Assembly (NCBI RefSeq): GCF_020193575.1
Contig: NZ_JADYVD010000019.1
Location: 1-64,000, forward strand
Direction: 5' to 3'
Length of the DNA: 64,000 nt
From: Ensifer sp. IC4062
Lineage (GTDB): Bacteria > Pseudomonadota > Alphaproteobacteria > Rhizobiales > Rhizobiaceae
Notes under the pieces: model-generated
What the model was told of the DNA's origin: nothing
The model's database searches: none
The model's input: only the letters and a program-made list of their open reading frames with translations
Position numbers and translations under genes: made by a program
Part shown: piece after piece, positions 7,275 through 15,860 of the stretch
How the letters are laid out: every line of letters starts with the position of its first letter
How positions within the stretch are numbered: the first letter of the stretch is position 1

Positions 7275-8777
7275 ATGAACAAACGAATCTCTTCAAACTC
7301 CGTTCTCTCCATCGCAACCCCTGAACCATTCGAGCCGCACCTCTTCGAAGATCCGGCGGAGGCTGTTGATTGCCTGGAGGCTCTCTACGAACGCAACACC
7401 CGCTTTCTCCGCGAAGCTTTCGAAGGCCTTGGAAAGAGCGATGCACCGCTCACGCGGTTTCGTGCCTGCTATCCGCAGGTCAGTATCGAGACGAGCAGCT
7501 TCGGCCATGTCGATTCCAGGCTTTCCTTCGGATATGTCAGTGCGCCCGGGGTCTACACGACCACGATCACCCGACCAAAGCTCTTTCGCCACTATCTGAA
7601 GGAGCAACTTGGACACCTGATGCGCAACCACGGCGTGGGTGTCACCGTATCCGAATCGTCGACCCCGATACCGTTGCATTTCGCCTTCGGCGAGAACGCC
7701 CATGTCGAGGCGTCAGCCGCCGAGACGATCGACATTCCGCTGCGCGACCTGTTCGACGCGCCTGACCTGACGACGACCGACGACGAGATCGCCAACGGGT
7801 CCTATGAGCCAGGCCCCGGCGAACCGTCGCCACTTGCTCCGTTCACGGCGCAGCGCATCGATTATTCGCTGGCCCGCCTCAGCCACTACACGGCGAGCAG
7901 CCCTACGCATTTCCAAAACTTCGTTCTCTTCACGAACTATCAGTTTTATGTCGACGAGTTTTGCGCATGGGCCCGTCGGCAGATGGCCGAGGGCGGCAAC
8001 GGCTACACCGCTTTCGTCGAGCCCGGCAACATAGTGACACCCGCAGGTGCCGACAGGCCGGATGCTGACTATACCCTCGGCCGCCTACCTCAAATGCCAG
8101 CCTACCACCTGAAGAAGAAGGGACACGGCGGCATCAGCATGGTCAACATCGGTGTCGGCCCGTCCAACGCCAAGACGATCACCGACCATATCGCCGTGCT
8201 TCGCCCGCATGTCTGGCTGATGCTTGGTCATTGCGCCGGCCTGAGAAACAGCCAACGCCTCGGCGACTATGTGCTGGCGCATGCCTATATGCGCGAGGAC
8301 CACGTGCTCGACGATGATCTGCCGGTCTGGATTCCGTTGCCGGCGCTTGCCGAAGTGCAGGTTGCATTGCAGGACGCCGTTGCCGAGGTGACTGGTTACA
8401 AGGGCTACGACCTCAAGCAGATCATGCGCACGGGCACGGTCGCGACGATCGACAACCGCAACTGGGAACTGCGAGATCAGCGCGGCCCGGTCAAGCGCCT
8501 GTCGCAGGCGCGGGCAATCGCGCTCGACATGGAGTCGGCGACGATCGCAGCCAACGGCTTCCGCTTCCGTGTCCCTTATGGCACGCTACTCTGCGTATCG
8601 GACAAGCCGCTTCACGGCGAACTGAAGCTGCCCGGCATGGCGACCGCCTTTTATCGGACGCAGATTAGCCAGCATCTGAAGATCGGCATCCTGGCCTTGC
8701 AGAAGCTTGCAGCCATGCCGCCCGAGAAATTGCATTCGCGCAAGCTTAGAAGCTTCTACGAAACCTCGTTCCAGTGA
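7275..8777 (+). CDS. amn: AMP nucleosidase
   Basis: A 500-residue enzyme that hydrolyses AMP to adenine and ribose 5-phosphate (EC 3.2.2.4). It has the long AMP-nucleosidase-specific N-terminal domain (about 1-180, with FGHVDSRLSFGYVSAPGVYTTTITRP) and a C-terminal phosphorylase-like domain (about 250-480) with ISMVNIGVGPSNAKTITDHIAVLRPHVWLMLGHCAGLR, the DMESATIAANGFRFRVPYGTLLCVSDKPLHGE substrate loop, and a conserved tail. Length matches the proteobacterial family (about 480-500). The stop codon abuts the stop of the convergent gene at 8778 with no gap. A candidate promoter immediately upstream suggests a leaderless message. Confidence 0.95.
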   Translation: MNKRISSNSVLSIATPEPFEPHLFEDPAEAVDCLEALYERNTRFLREAFEGLGKSDAPLTRFRACYPQVSIETSSFGHVDSRLSFGYVSAPGVYTTTITRPKLFRHYLKEQLGHLMRNHGVGVTVSESSTPIPLHFAFGENAHVEASAAETIDIPLRDLFDAPDLTTTDDEIANGSYEPGPGEPSPLAPFTAQRIDYSLARLSHYTASSPTHFQNFVLFTNYQFYVDEFCAWARRQMAEGGNGYTAFVEPGNIVTPAGADRPDADYTLGRLPQMPAYHLKKKGHGGISMVNIGVGPSNAKTITDHIAVLRPHVWLMLGHCAGLRNSQRLGDYVLAHAYMREDHVLDDDLPVWIPLPALAEVQVALQDAVAEVTGYKGYDLKQIMRTGTVATIDNRNWELRDQRGPVKRLSQARAIALDMESATIAANGFRFRVPYGTLLCVSDKPLHGELKLPGMATAFYRTQISQHLKIGILALQKLAAMPPEKLHSRKLRSFYETSFQ

Positions 8778-9734
8778 TCACGATTTTCGCCGCAGCAGGA
8801 GTGAGAGCATCGTGCCGGCGACGGCCGACACGATGACGAGCAGGTGCGTGTTGACGCCGGCCCGGCCGAGCAACTCCAACGCGGCGCGATCGCCGGGCGC
8901 TCCGAAGGAGATCGCTCCGGCGGCAATCGCAGCCGGATAGGTGCCGACGCCCGCCGGTGCATGGACCGGCAGGACTGAGGAGAGCTCGCCGCCAAGGGCA
9001 CCGCCGAAGCAGGCGGCAAGCGGCGCCACTTCCATGATGGCAAGCACCCAGGCGAGAACCACAACCTTGACGCCCCAGTTCAGCATGGTCATCGCCCATG
9101 CGCGCAAGAAGCCAGGAACATTGTCCGGCAGGCCCGCTTCCAACTCCTCGAGTACGGTTGCAAGTTTCGCCGGCGCCAAGCGGTGCACAAGCGTGAGAAC
9201 CTTTCCCTTCAGGAGAAAAATTGCGAGCGGCGAAAGGAAGGCGAGTGTCCAGGCGAGCCAGGCGATCAATGCCTCGCCGCTCTCGATCACTAGGCCAATC
9301 GCGGCGACCGTCAGCAAGGCATGCAGATCGAGCAGCCGCATGACCAGCAGCGCCGACGCACCATGCGCGAGCGGTATCCCGAATTCGGAGCGCATCAGCA
9401 GGGGAAAGCTCGTTTCACCTGCTCGAAACGGTAACATGATGTTGAGCAGATTGTGGACCTGCGTGACGCGAAACAGAGGCAGGAATCCACCTGCCGTATG
9501 CTCCGGGAAATAATCATAGATGCGAAAACAGCGGATGAAGTAGGTGGAGATCAAGAGGGCGAGCGCGGCAAGCACCGACCAAATCCCGATTTCGACCCAC
9601 TGGCGCATCAAGGTCGACCAGCCCCAGACCCACTCGACAAAGATCGCGTAAACACCGATCGCGGCCCCGGAAATCAGGACCATGCGGTTGCGTACGAGCC
9701 ACGATCGCTGACTGAACTGCCGGTCTGAATTCAT
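8778..9734 (-). CDS. UPF0104/YbhN-like integral membrane protein
   Basis: A 318-residue polytopic protein with about 8 hydrophobic spans. It shows the hallmarks of the AglD/YbhN/MprF-flippase-like superfamily: RVTQVHNLLNIMLPFRAGETSFPLLMRSEFGIPL in the first half and VLPVHAPAGVGTYPAAIAAGAISFG in the second (PFRAGE and P..P.G.G..E/P motifs). The ATG at 9734 is preferred over a GTG at 9764, though neither has a strong ribosome site. It is divergent from the polyprenyl-phosphate glycosyltransferase at 9851, which fits a job in handling or flipping a glycolipid made by the neighbouring genes (inference). Confidence 0.8.
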   Translation of the reverse strand: MNSDRQFSQRSWLVRNRMVLISGAAIGVYAIFVEWVWGWSTLMRQWVEIGIWSVLAALALLISTYFIRCFRIYDYFPEHTAGGFLPLFRVTQVHNLLNIMLPFRAGETSFPLLMRSEFGIPLAHGASALLVMRLLDLHALLTVAAIGLVIESGEALIAWLAWTLAFLSPLAIFLLKGKVLTLVHRLAPAKLATVLEELEAGLPDNVPGFLRAWAMTMLNWGVKVVVLAWVLAIMEVAPLAACFGGALGGELSSVLPVHAPAGVGTYPAAIAAGAISFGAPGDRAALELLGRAGVNTHLLVIVSAVAGTMLSLLLRRKS

Positions 9735-9850
9735 CCGACGCCGATTTCCTGTGCTGAACCACACGTTCGACGTTGGTTATCACCGTTAACTGTGCAAGAA
9801 AACCTGCGACAGTACGCGGGAGATCATCCTTGAACCACGCTGAAGAACCC

Positions 9851-10849
9851 ATGACGGCGATTGCCGATAAAATTGAGGTCATCGAGCTGTCCGTCGTCGT
9901 CCCCGTGTTCAACGAAGAGGACAGCATCGGGCCGCTCGTTGCGCGTATCCGTGACGCGTTGGCCGGCTTCAGCAAGCCGTGGGAACTGATCCTCGTGGAT
10001 GACGGCAGTACCGATCGTACTCTTGCCAACGCCCGCGCCGAACTTTTTCGTTCGGACCTGAGGCTAAAGATCATCGAACTGCAGAAGAATTTCGGCCAGA
10101 CCGCCGCCATGCAGGCCGGTATCGATGCCGCGTCCGGACGATTGATCGCCACCCTCGACGGCGACCTGCAGAATGACCCCAATGACATTCCGCGCATGGT
10201 CGAGGCGATCGAACAACGCCAACTGGACCTGCTCGTCGGTTGGAGAAAGAACCGCCGAGACGGTCTGCTGCTCAGGAAAATTCCCTCGTGGTGCGCCAAC
10301 CGGCTGATCGGCAAGATCACAGGCGTCAGGCTCCACGACTATGGTTGCAGCCTCAAGGTCTATCGCGCGTCGATCATCAAGCAAGTCAAACTGATGGGCG
10401 AAATGCATCGCTTCATCCCGGCGTGGGTGGCCGGTGTCGTGCCGAGCAGCCGAATTGGCGAGATGCCGGTTACTCATCACGCGCGCCATTTCGGTGCGTC
10501 GAAATACGGGCTGTCGCGCACGTTCCGCGTTATTCTTGATCTCTTGGCCGTACTCTTCTTCATGCGCTACAAGGCGCGTCCCGGCCATTTTTTCGGATCC
10601 ATTGGTCTTGCGACCGGCGGCTTGAGCGCACTCATCCTCTTCTATCTGGCCATCGACAAGTTCATTCTCGGAAACGATATCGGCACCCGCCCGATGCTGA
10701 CCGTCGGCGTGATGCTGTTCCTGTCTTCGATCCAGCTCATCACCACCGGCATCCTTTCGGAAATGATGGCCCGTGCCTACTTCCGCGACGACGAGACAAC
10801 GAGCTATATCGTGCGCCAAGTCTTCGAAAAGGGAGAGCCGCATGCTTGA
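9851..10849 (+). CDS. Family 2 glycosyltransferase, polyprenyl-phosphate sugar type (DPM1/GtrB/ArnC-like)
   Basis: A 332-residue GT2 enzyme. The N-terminal GT-A domain (about 10-225) has LSVVVPVFNEEDSIGPL, ILVDDGSTDRT, and the catalytic DGDLQNDPNDIPRMV (DxD-type) motif. It is followed by HHARHFGASKYGLSRTFRVILDLLAV and two C-terminal membrane helices (about 240-310), the layout of enzymes that charge undecaprenyl phosphate with a sugar on the cytoplasmic face. The next gene overlaps by 8 bp and encodes a GT39-like transferase, the usual acceptor-side partner. The ATG at 9851 fits the fold; a TTG at 9830 has a better ribosome site (GGGAG, 7 nt spacing) and is a real alternative. Confidence 0.9.
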   Translation: MTAIADKIEVIELSVVVPVFNEEDSIGPLVARIRDALAGFSKPWELILVDDGSTDRTLANARAELFRSDLRLKIIELQKNFGQTAAMQAGIDAASGRLIATLDGDLQNDPNDIPRMVEAIEQRQLDLLVGWRKNRRDGLLLRKIPSWCANRLIGKITGVRLHDYGCSLKVYRASIIKQVKLMGEMHRFIPAWVAGVVPSSRIGEMPVTHHARHFGASKYGLSRTFRVILDLLAVLFFMRYKARPGHFFGSIGLATGGLSALILFYLAIDKFILGNDIGTRPMLTVGVMLFLSSIQLITTGILSEMMARAYFRDDETTSYIVRQVFEKGEPHA

Positions 10850-12323
10850 AGCCCTCGATCGACGCCCCAATGCGGTCTTCGTCGCGGTGGCGGCTTATTT
10901 CCTGTTGTGCATCACCTTGCGCCTTGCCGTGTCGAACTCTCTGGAGATCGATGAGGCTGGCGTGGCACTCCAGTCACAGTTCCTGCAACTGGGTTATGGG
11001 CGGCAGCCCCCTTTCTATAACTGGTTGCAATACGGTCTGGCGCAATCGATCGGCACGTCGCTTGCGACGCTGTCGGTTCTGAAGAACAGTCTCCTGTTTT
11101 TTTCCTGCCTTTTTTACGGTCTAGCGGCACGCCTTGTCCTCAATGACTGGCGCCTTTCGGGGATAGCAATGCTTGGCGTGCTAACGCTGCCGCCTGTATT
11201 CCTGCTGGCGCAGCGCGATCTCTCGCATACAGTCGCCGCGCTCTTCACGGTCTCGCTCTTTGTTTACGGCTTCCTGAGAACGCTCACACGGCCCACCTTG
11301 TTCTCGTACCTGCTGACAGGAATCGCTGTCGGCATCGGCATGATCTCGAAGTACAACTTCGTGCTGATCCCGATCTCCGCGGTAATAGCGGTCCTGCCGG
11401 AGCGCGACTTGCGAACTCGCATCTTCGATTGGCGGACCCTGCCGGCGATCGCGATCGCTGGCCTCATCGTTCTGCCCCACAGCTATTGGCTATTGCAAAA
11501 TCTCGACTTCGCTTCGGGCGGTACCCTGAACGTGATGAGGGAACATGAGACGCAGGGGCGTTTGATGCAGGCCGCCCGAGGAACCTACTCGCTCGGATCG
11601 GCGATCATCGGCGGCGGCCTCGTTCCTGCGCTTGTGTTCGGTCTTGTCTTTCGCGGCAAGGTGCGCGTGATCTGGCAGGCGGAAAGCCAGTGGAGCCGGA
11701 TCGTGGGACGGATGATCGCGATCTGCCTGCTTGCGGTGCTGCTTATCGTGCTGGGTGCCGGGGCAACTCATATACGCGAGAAATGGCTTGTTCTCTATCT
11801 CATGCTTGTTCCGCTTTATCTTTGCCTCAAGATCGAAGCGGCGAAGATCGATCTCACCAATGCGTTCAGGCGCTTCTTCCTATTGGTGGCCATTCTCGCA
11901 TTGGCTGCACTCGCCTTCGTGTCGGCTCGCGCGGTCGTGCGGCCATGGTTCGGCGACTACTCAAGGCTGAATATCCCCTATAGCGCCTTCGTCGAAGCGG
12001 TTACTCAGGCGGAGGGCGGGCACCCGGCGCTCGTGGTTACCAATGACAAGCAGATTGCGGGAAATCTTCGCACGCAGCTCAGCGCGGCGCTGGTCACCAT
12101 GCCCATGCTCAATGCGCTCCCGGTCGACATGACGAAGAGGCCGCTTCTAGTTGTCTGGCACGACGACACAGCCCAGGAAGCGCCCATTCCCGACCTTCTA
12201 AAGGACATGCTGGGTTCCACCATCCCGGAGAAGGCGATGACGCCGCGACACCTCGCCCTCCCCTACATTTATGGAGCCGACTCGGACCGTTACGCCTTCA
12301 GCTATATCTGGATCGCTGAGTGA
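10842..12323 (+). CDS. GT39/ArnT-like membrane glycosyltransferase
   Basis: A 493-residue protein with about 11-12 membrane helices. The first periplasmic loop, NSLEIDEAGVALQSQFLQLGYGRQPPFYNWLQYG, carries the acidic (DE) catalytic motif and the G..QPP.Y.W motif of the GT39/PMT/ArnT family, which transfer sugar from a polyprenyl phosphate to an acceptor on the outer face of the inner membrane. GGGAGAGCCGC precedes the ATG at 10842, which overlaps the end of the upstream GT2 gene by 8 bp (translational coupling). Together they form a donor/acceptor pair like ArnC-ArnT. Acceptor (lipid A, membrane lipid or protein) is not evident. Confidence 0.88.
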   Translation: MLEALDRRPNAVFVAVAAYFLLCITLRLAVSNSLEIDEAGVALQSQFLQLGYGRQPPFYNWLQYGLAQSIGTSLATLSVLKNSLLFFSCLFYGLAARLVLNDWRLSGIAMLGVLTLPPVFLLAQRDLSHTVAALFTVSLFVYGFLRTLTRPTLFSYLLTGIAVGIGMISKYNFVLIPISAVIAVLPERDLRTRIFDWRTLPAIAIAGLIVLPHSYWLLQNLDFASGGTLNVMREHETQGRLMQAARGTYSLGSAIIGGGLVPALVFGLVFRGKVRVIWQAESQWSRIVGRMIAICLLAVLLIVLGAGATHIREKWLVLYLMLVPLYLCLKIEAAKIDLTNAFRRFFLLVAILALAALAFVSARAVVRPWFGDYSRLNIPYSAFVEAVTQAEGGHPALVVTNDKQIAGNLRTQLSAALVTMPMLNALPVDMTKRPLLVVWHDDTAQEAPIPDLLKDMLGSTIPEKAMTPRHLALPYIYGADSDRYAFSYIWIAE

Positions 12324-12347
12324 GACTGCTGCGGTAGGCGCTCCAGA

Positions 12348-13244
12348 CTAGGCTCCCACCAGCAGCTTCAGTTCGCCAGGATGAATGCGTAGCGCCACGT
12401 CGCGCCCCATCGGCAGGAGCTCGCCGTCGATGACGCAATTGATCTTTCGGTCGACCTTCGGGAAATGCAGATCGACTGCGATGGCACTCATCTCCGTGAT
12501 TAATGGGCTCGCACGGAACTTGCCGCGCAGGATGTCGAAGGCGAGCTTCGCGACACCGGAAGGCTTCAGAGGCGGCGCGGTGTAGAAGCCGAGGTGCCCG
12601 CTCGTCACGTCATCCGCGTACATCAACGTGGAATGGCCGAAATGGTTGTTCGACACCGAAATCGCCGAAACGTGCCGCCGCTCTCTGTGACCGTCGGCAT
12701 CGAACTCGATTTCAAAATCCGGTGGGTTGAAAATAACGCCGACCGCCGCGCGTGTGCTTGCTCCGATCTTTCCAAGCCGCGAGGCGAAACGATAAGATTG
12801 ACGATACCGCACCAGACGCGCATGCAAGCCCATGGAAAACTGATGGACGAAGGCGCGCCCGTCTGCGCTGCCTATGTCGCCATCGATGATCTTGCCGTAA
12901 GCAAGGACCTCCGGCGCCTTCCAAATATCGAGCGGCAGCTTCAACGAGCGTGCGAAAAGGTTCATCGTCCCGGCCGGGATGACGCCGAGTGGCATTTGAT
13001 TCTTCCACGCGACTGCAGCGGCTGCCGAAATCGTCCCATCGCCGCCGCCCGCAACGATTGCATCGAGATCGCCTCGCCGGCAGGTTCTTTCGAGCATATC
13101 GCTCATGTCGCTAGCGTCGACCGCGGCGACTTCGATCTCATGTCCGGCGCCGCGAAAGACCTCTTCCACCCACCTGCCGTATGCCTCCATGTCCGTTGTA
13201 CGGAAGGTTCCCCCATCTCGATTAAAGATGGCCTTGAGTTTCAT
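12348..13244 (-). CDS. Diacylglycerol kinase family (DAGK catalytic domain) lipid kinase
   Basis: A 298-residue cytosolic kinase. The nucleotide-binding GGGDGT motif sits at about residues 66-71 (AIVAGGGDGTISAAAA), followed by PLGVIPAGTMNLFARSLKLP, the family's second signature (P.GT.N.FAR). The C-terminal domain has the beta-sandwich pattern ending in DGELLPMGRDVALRIHPGELKLLV. The family includes YegS, DgkB and sphingosine kinase-like enzymes that phosphorylate diacylglycerol or related lipids with ATP. It is convergent with the GT39 gene (24 bp apart), so it may belong to the same lipid theme only by proximity. Confidence 0.9.
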   Translation of the reverse strand: MKLKAIFNRDGGTFRTTDMEAYGRWVEEVFRGAGHEIEVAAVDASDMSDMLERTCRRGDLDAIVAGGGDGTISAAAAVAWKNQMPLGVIPAGTMNLFARSLKLPLDIWKAPEVLAYGKIIDGDIGSADGRAFVHQFSMGLHARLVRYRQSYRFASRLGKIGASTRAAVGVIFNPPDFEIEFDADGHRERRHVSAISVSNNHFGHSTLMYADDVTSGHLGFYTAPPLKPSGVAKLAFDILRGKFRASPLITEMSAIAVDLHFPKVDRKINCVIDGELLPMGRDVALRIHPGELKLLVGA

Positions 13245-13400
13245 GGAACGTCGTTTTCTCCAGTGACCTCGTCAAACATGTCAGATCACAGATAAGCGCT
13301 GCCGTGGATGTTTCTAGAGGCCCAAGCGCGCCGAGGCAGGCGTAATCGCAGAAAGCGGCCCGGAAGCGCGGCTTCCGAGCCTGTTTTTCATCCTTTGGCT

Positions 13401-14288
13401 TTAGCCGTGAACGATCTCGCGATGTCTTTGCAAGCGATGACCGTAGGCTTGGCTGACGCGATCGAAGATGATCGCGATGCCGACGATGGCCAGGCCGTTG
13501 AAGATGCCAAGGGTGAAATACTGGTTGGCGATCGCCTTCAAAACCGGCTGGCCCAGCCCCTGAACACCGATCATCGAGGCAATCACGACCATGGCAAGGG
13601 CCATCATGATCGTCTGGTTGATGCCGGCCATGATCGTCGGCAGAGCAAGCGGCATCTGGACGTTCTTCAGCTTCTGCCAGCTTGACGAACCAAAGGCGTC
13701 TGCGGCCTCGAGCACATCCTTGTCGACCAGCCTGATACCGAGATTGGTAAGGCGGATCATCGGCGGGATGGCGTAAATGACAACGGCAATGAGGCCCGGA
13801 ACCTTGCCGATGCCGAGCAGCATAACCACCGGTATGAGATACACGAAGCTTGGCATCGTCTGCATCACGTCGAGCACCGGATTGACGACGTTCTGAACGC
13901 GATCAGAGCGCGACATGACGATGCCGATCGGTATGCCGATGGCGATCGACAGGACGGTACAGACGAAGATCATCGAGATCGTCTTCATCGTGTCGTCCCA
14001 CATGTCGAAATAGCCGATGGCGAGAAGCGTGCCCACGCAGCCGGCCACGATCTTCCAGTTGCGGCTGGCGAGCCAGGCAATCAGCGCGACCAGGATTAGG
14101 ATGATCGGCCAGGGCGTCCGCGTCATGAAGCGTTCGGACTGGATCAGAAAGAACTGCAGCGGCTCGAAGAAAGACTCGATGCCGTCGCCGTAGGCGCGCG
14201 TGAACGTCCGGAACCCTTCGTCGATCACTTTCTTTAGCTCTCGAAGCCGGTCATCGTCCATATGCGGAAATTTGGTCAGCCATTCCAT
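13401..14288 (-). CDS. ABC transporter permease, glycine betaine/choline type (ProW/ChoW-like)
   Basis: A 295-residue inner-membrane protein. GGGGA lies 6 nt before the ATG at 14288, which is why this start is preferred to one 18 nt upstream. N-terminal cytoplasmic/amphipathic stretch, two helices near residues 60-100, then the BPD transport domain (about 100-285) with the EAA loop LVDKDVLEAADAFGSSSWQKLKNVQMPLALPTIMAGINQTIMMAL. This is the ProW/OpuAB/ChoW layout. The binding protein gene lies 113 bp upstream on the same strand, separated by a strong hairpin. No ATPase gene follows; the next gene is a lipid kinase, so the ATPase must come from elsewhere. Confidence 0.9.
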   Translation of the reverse strand: MEWLTKFPHMDDDRLRELKKVIDEGFRTFTRAYGDGIESFFEPLQFFLIQSERFMTRTPWPIILILVALIAWLASRNWKIVAGCVGTLLAIGYFDMWDDTMKTISMIFVCTVLSIAIGIPIGIVMSRSDRVQNVVNPVLDVMQTMPSFVYLIPVVMLLGIGKVPGLIAVVIYAIPPMIRLTNLGIRLVDKDVLEAADAFGSSSWQKLKNVQMPLALPTIMAGINQTIMMALAMVVIASMIGVQGLGQPVLKAIANQYFTLGIFNGLAIVGIAIIFDRVSQAYGHRLQRHREIVHG

Positions 14289-14357
14289 CTTGATTCCCCT
14301 TCGCATAGCTCCCGGCGGCGTTCATCTTGTTATTTTTCGCCGTCGGTCATTAAACAA

Positions 14358-14386
14358 GGGCGGCGCGCATCACATGCGCGCCGCCC
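14358..14386 (-). terminator. Perfect 13-bp hairpin between binding-protein and permease genes
   Basis: GGGCGGCGCGCAT (14358-14370), loop CAC, ATGCGCGCCGCCC (14374-14386). It lies 15 nt after the binding-protein stop (minus strand) and is followed there by TTGTTTAA. Hairpins at this position usually cause partial termination or protect the upstream mRNA, so that binding protein is made in excess over permease. Confidence 0.6.
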
Positions 14387-14401
14387 GTTCGCATCAACAA
14401 A

Positions 14402-15400
14402 TCAAAGCGCAGCCTTGATCTTTTCTGCAACTTCCGGAGAGACCCACTTGGTCCAGATATCCGGATTCTCCTCGAGGAAATGCTTCGCGCCTTCTTCGCC
14501 GCTCGCCTGATTGTCCGTCATCCAGGCCATCAGCTTGTTGACGGTATCATTCGGCCAGGCGCGGGTCTTGAGGTAGTCCATTGCCGGACCGGCGCGGTCG
14601 GCAAACGCCTTGGTCACCAGCGTCTGGACCTTGTCTCTCGGCCAATCGTTCTTCTTCGGGTCCGGGCAATCGGCGACTGTGTTGCAGCGCTTCCACTCGG
14701 CCGGATCCGCCGGGACGCCATGGTCGAGCTTGACCATCTCATACTTGCCGAGAAGCGCCGTCGGTGCCCAGTAATAGCCGACCCAACCTTCCTTACGCTC
14801 GTAGGCTTTGGCAATCGAGCCGTCGAGACCGGCTGCGGAGCCCGGGTCCACCAGCGTGAAGCCGGCAGCCTCGGCGCCATAGGCCTTGTAAAGCTGCGTC
14901 GTTACCACGGTGCCACCCCATCCCTGCGGGCCGTTGAAAATGGCGCCCTTGCTCGGATCCTCGGGGTCAGGGAAGAGTTCCTTGTGCTTCAGGACGTCGT
15001 CGATCGTCTTGATTTCCGGATGCGCGTCGACGATGTATTTCGGGATCCACCAGCCCTGGACGCCGCCGTCGGAGAGCGCGACCGCTGCGCCAACGAGCTT
15101 GCCTTCCTGAAGGCCGCGATTGACGACATCCGGCAACAGGTCGACCCAGCCTTCCGGCGCAACATCCGGTTCGCCCTTCTCGATCATCGAAGTAATCGTC
15201 GGCACCGTGTCACCGACGACGAGCTCGGCGCTGCAACCATAACCTTCCGTCAGGATGAACTTGTCCACGTTCGCCAGTACTTCGGCGCTCTGCCAGTTCA
15301 TGTTGGCGATCGTCACGTCGCCGCATTCTGCCGCCGACGCCGCGCTGCCTAGGCCGAGGAGCCCGGCAGCAAGACAAGTCGTTGCAAGAAGTTTCTTCAT
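14402..15400 (-). CDS. ABC transporter periplasmic binding protein, glycine betaine/choline/proline type (OpuAC)
   Basis: A 332-residue periplasmic protein. The ATG at 15400 follows GAGGGAACCGAAA and opens a Sec signal peptide (MKKLLATTCLAAGLLGLGSAASA, cleavage near residue 23). Mature features typical of OpuAC proteins are ITIANMNWQSAE-like N-terminus (VTIANMNWQSAEVLANV), YGCSAELVVGDT, PDVAPEGWVDLLP, and GWVGYYWAPTALLGKYEMVKLDHG, where Trp/Tyr residues usually build the cage for a quaternary amine. Likely ligands are choline, glycine betaine or a related compound. Pairs with the permease at 13401-14288. Confidence 0.9.
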   Translation of the reverse strand: MKKLLATTCLAAGLLGLGSAASAAECGDVTIANMNWQSAEVLANVDKFILTEGYGCSAELVVGDTVPTITSMIEKGEPDVAPEGWVDLLPDVVNRGLQEGKLVGAAVALSDGGVQGWWIPKYIVDAHPEIKTIDDVLKHKELFPDPEDPSKGAIFNGPQGWGGTVVTTQLYKAYGAEAAGFTLVDPGSAAGLDGSIAKAYERKEGWVGYYWAPTALLGKYEMVKLDHGVPADPAEWKRCNTVADCPDPKKNDWPRDKVQTLVTKAFADRAGPAMDYLKTRAWPNDTVNKLMAWMTDNQASGEEGAKHFLEENPDIWTKWVSPEVAEKIKAAL

Positions 15401-15860
15401 TTTCGGTTCCCTCTGTTCTCGCGGTGTACCCATGGCGAACTGCCAGCCTCACCGCAGCGGCCGGCAGAGAACGGAACAAGGCCCCTGCCCCAATCCGCAG
15501 GAATGGAAGCAACAGCTTACCCGGCCGTCAATGCCTGCACGGATCGACGCCCCTATCATTGCTACCGAGTCTTTCCGGCAAACACTTTTCCATTTGCGTC
15601 AGCGATTGCGCTGACTCCCGCGTGCTGGACACATAAAATTGATGGGCTTTCGGATGGGACCGCTCACGACCGTCCGTCCTCGTTGAAAGACCGGATCGGC
15701 TGCGGACGCCAAAGGCGACCGAACGCGCCGGCTGACGGCCCGCGCGGTTCGTATCCGCGACGGGCAGTGCCGCCGCCAGCTGAAACATCATGTGCTCGGA
15801 GGTCTGACTTCCGCCGAGCTTTCTTGGCGTGGGTCCGGGCGGCCCCGCCTCCCTGAAACA

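Noticed and set aside
8941-9513. Long frame antisense to the UPF0104 gene
   Set aside because: It is the complement of a clear polytopic membrane protein; the translation is Ser/Arg/Pro-rich without domains.
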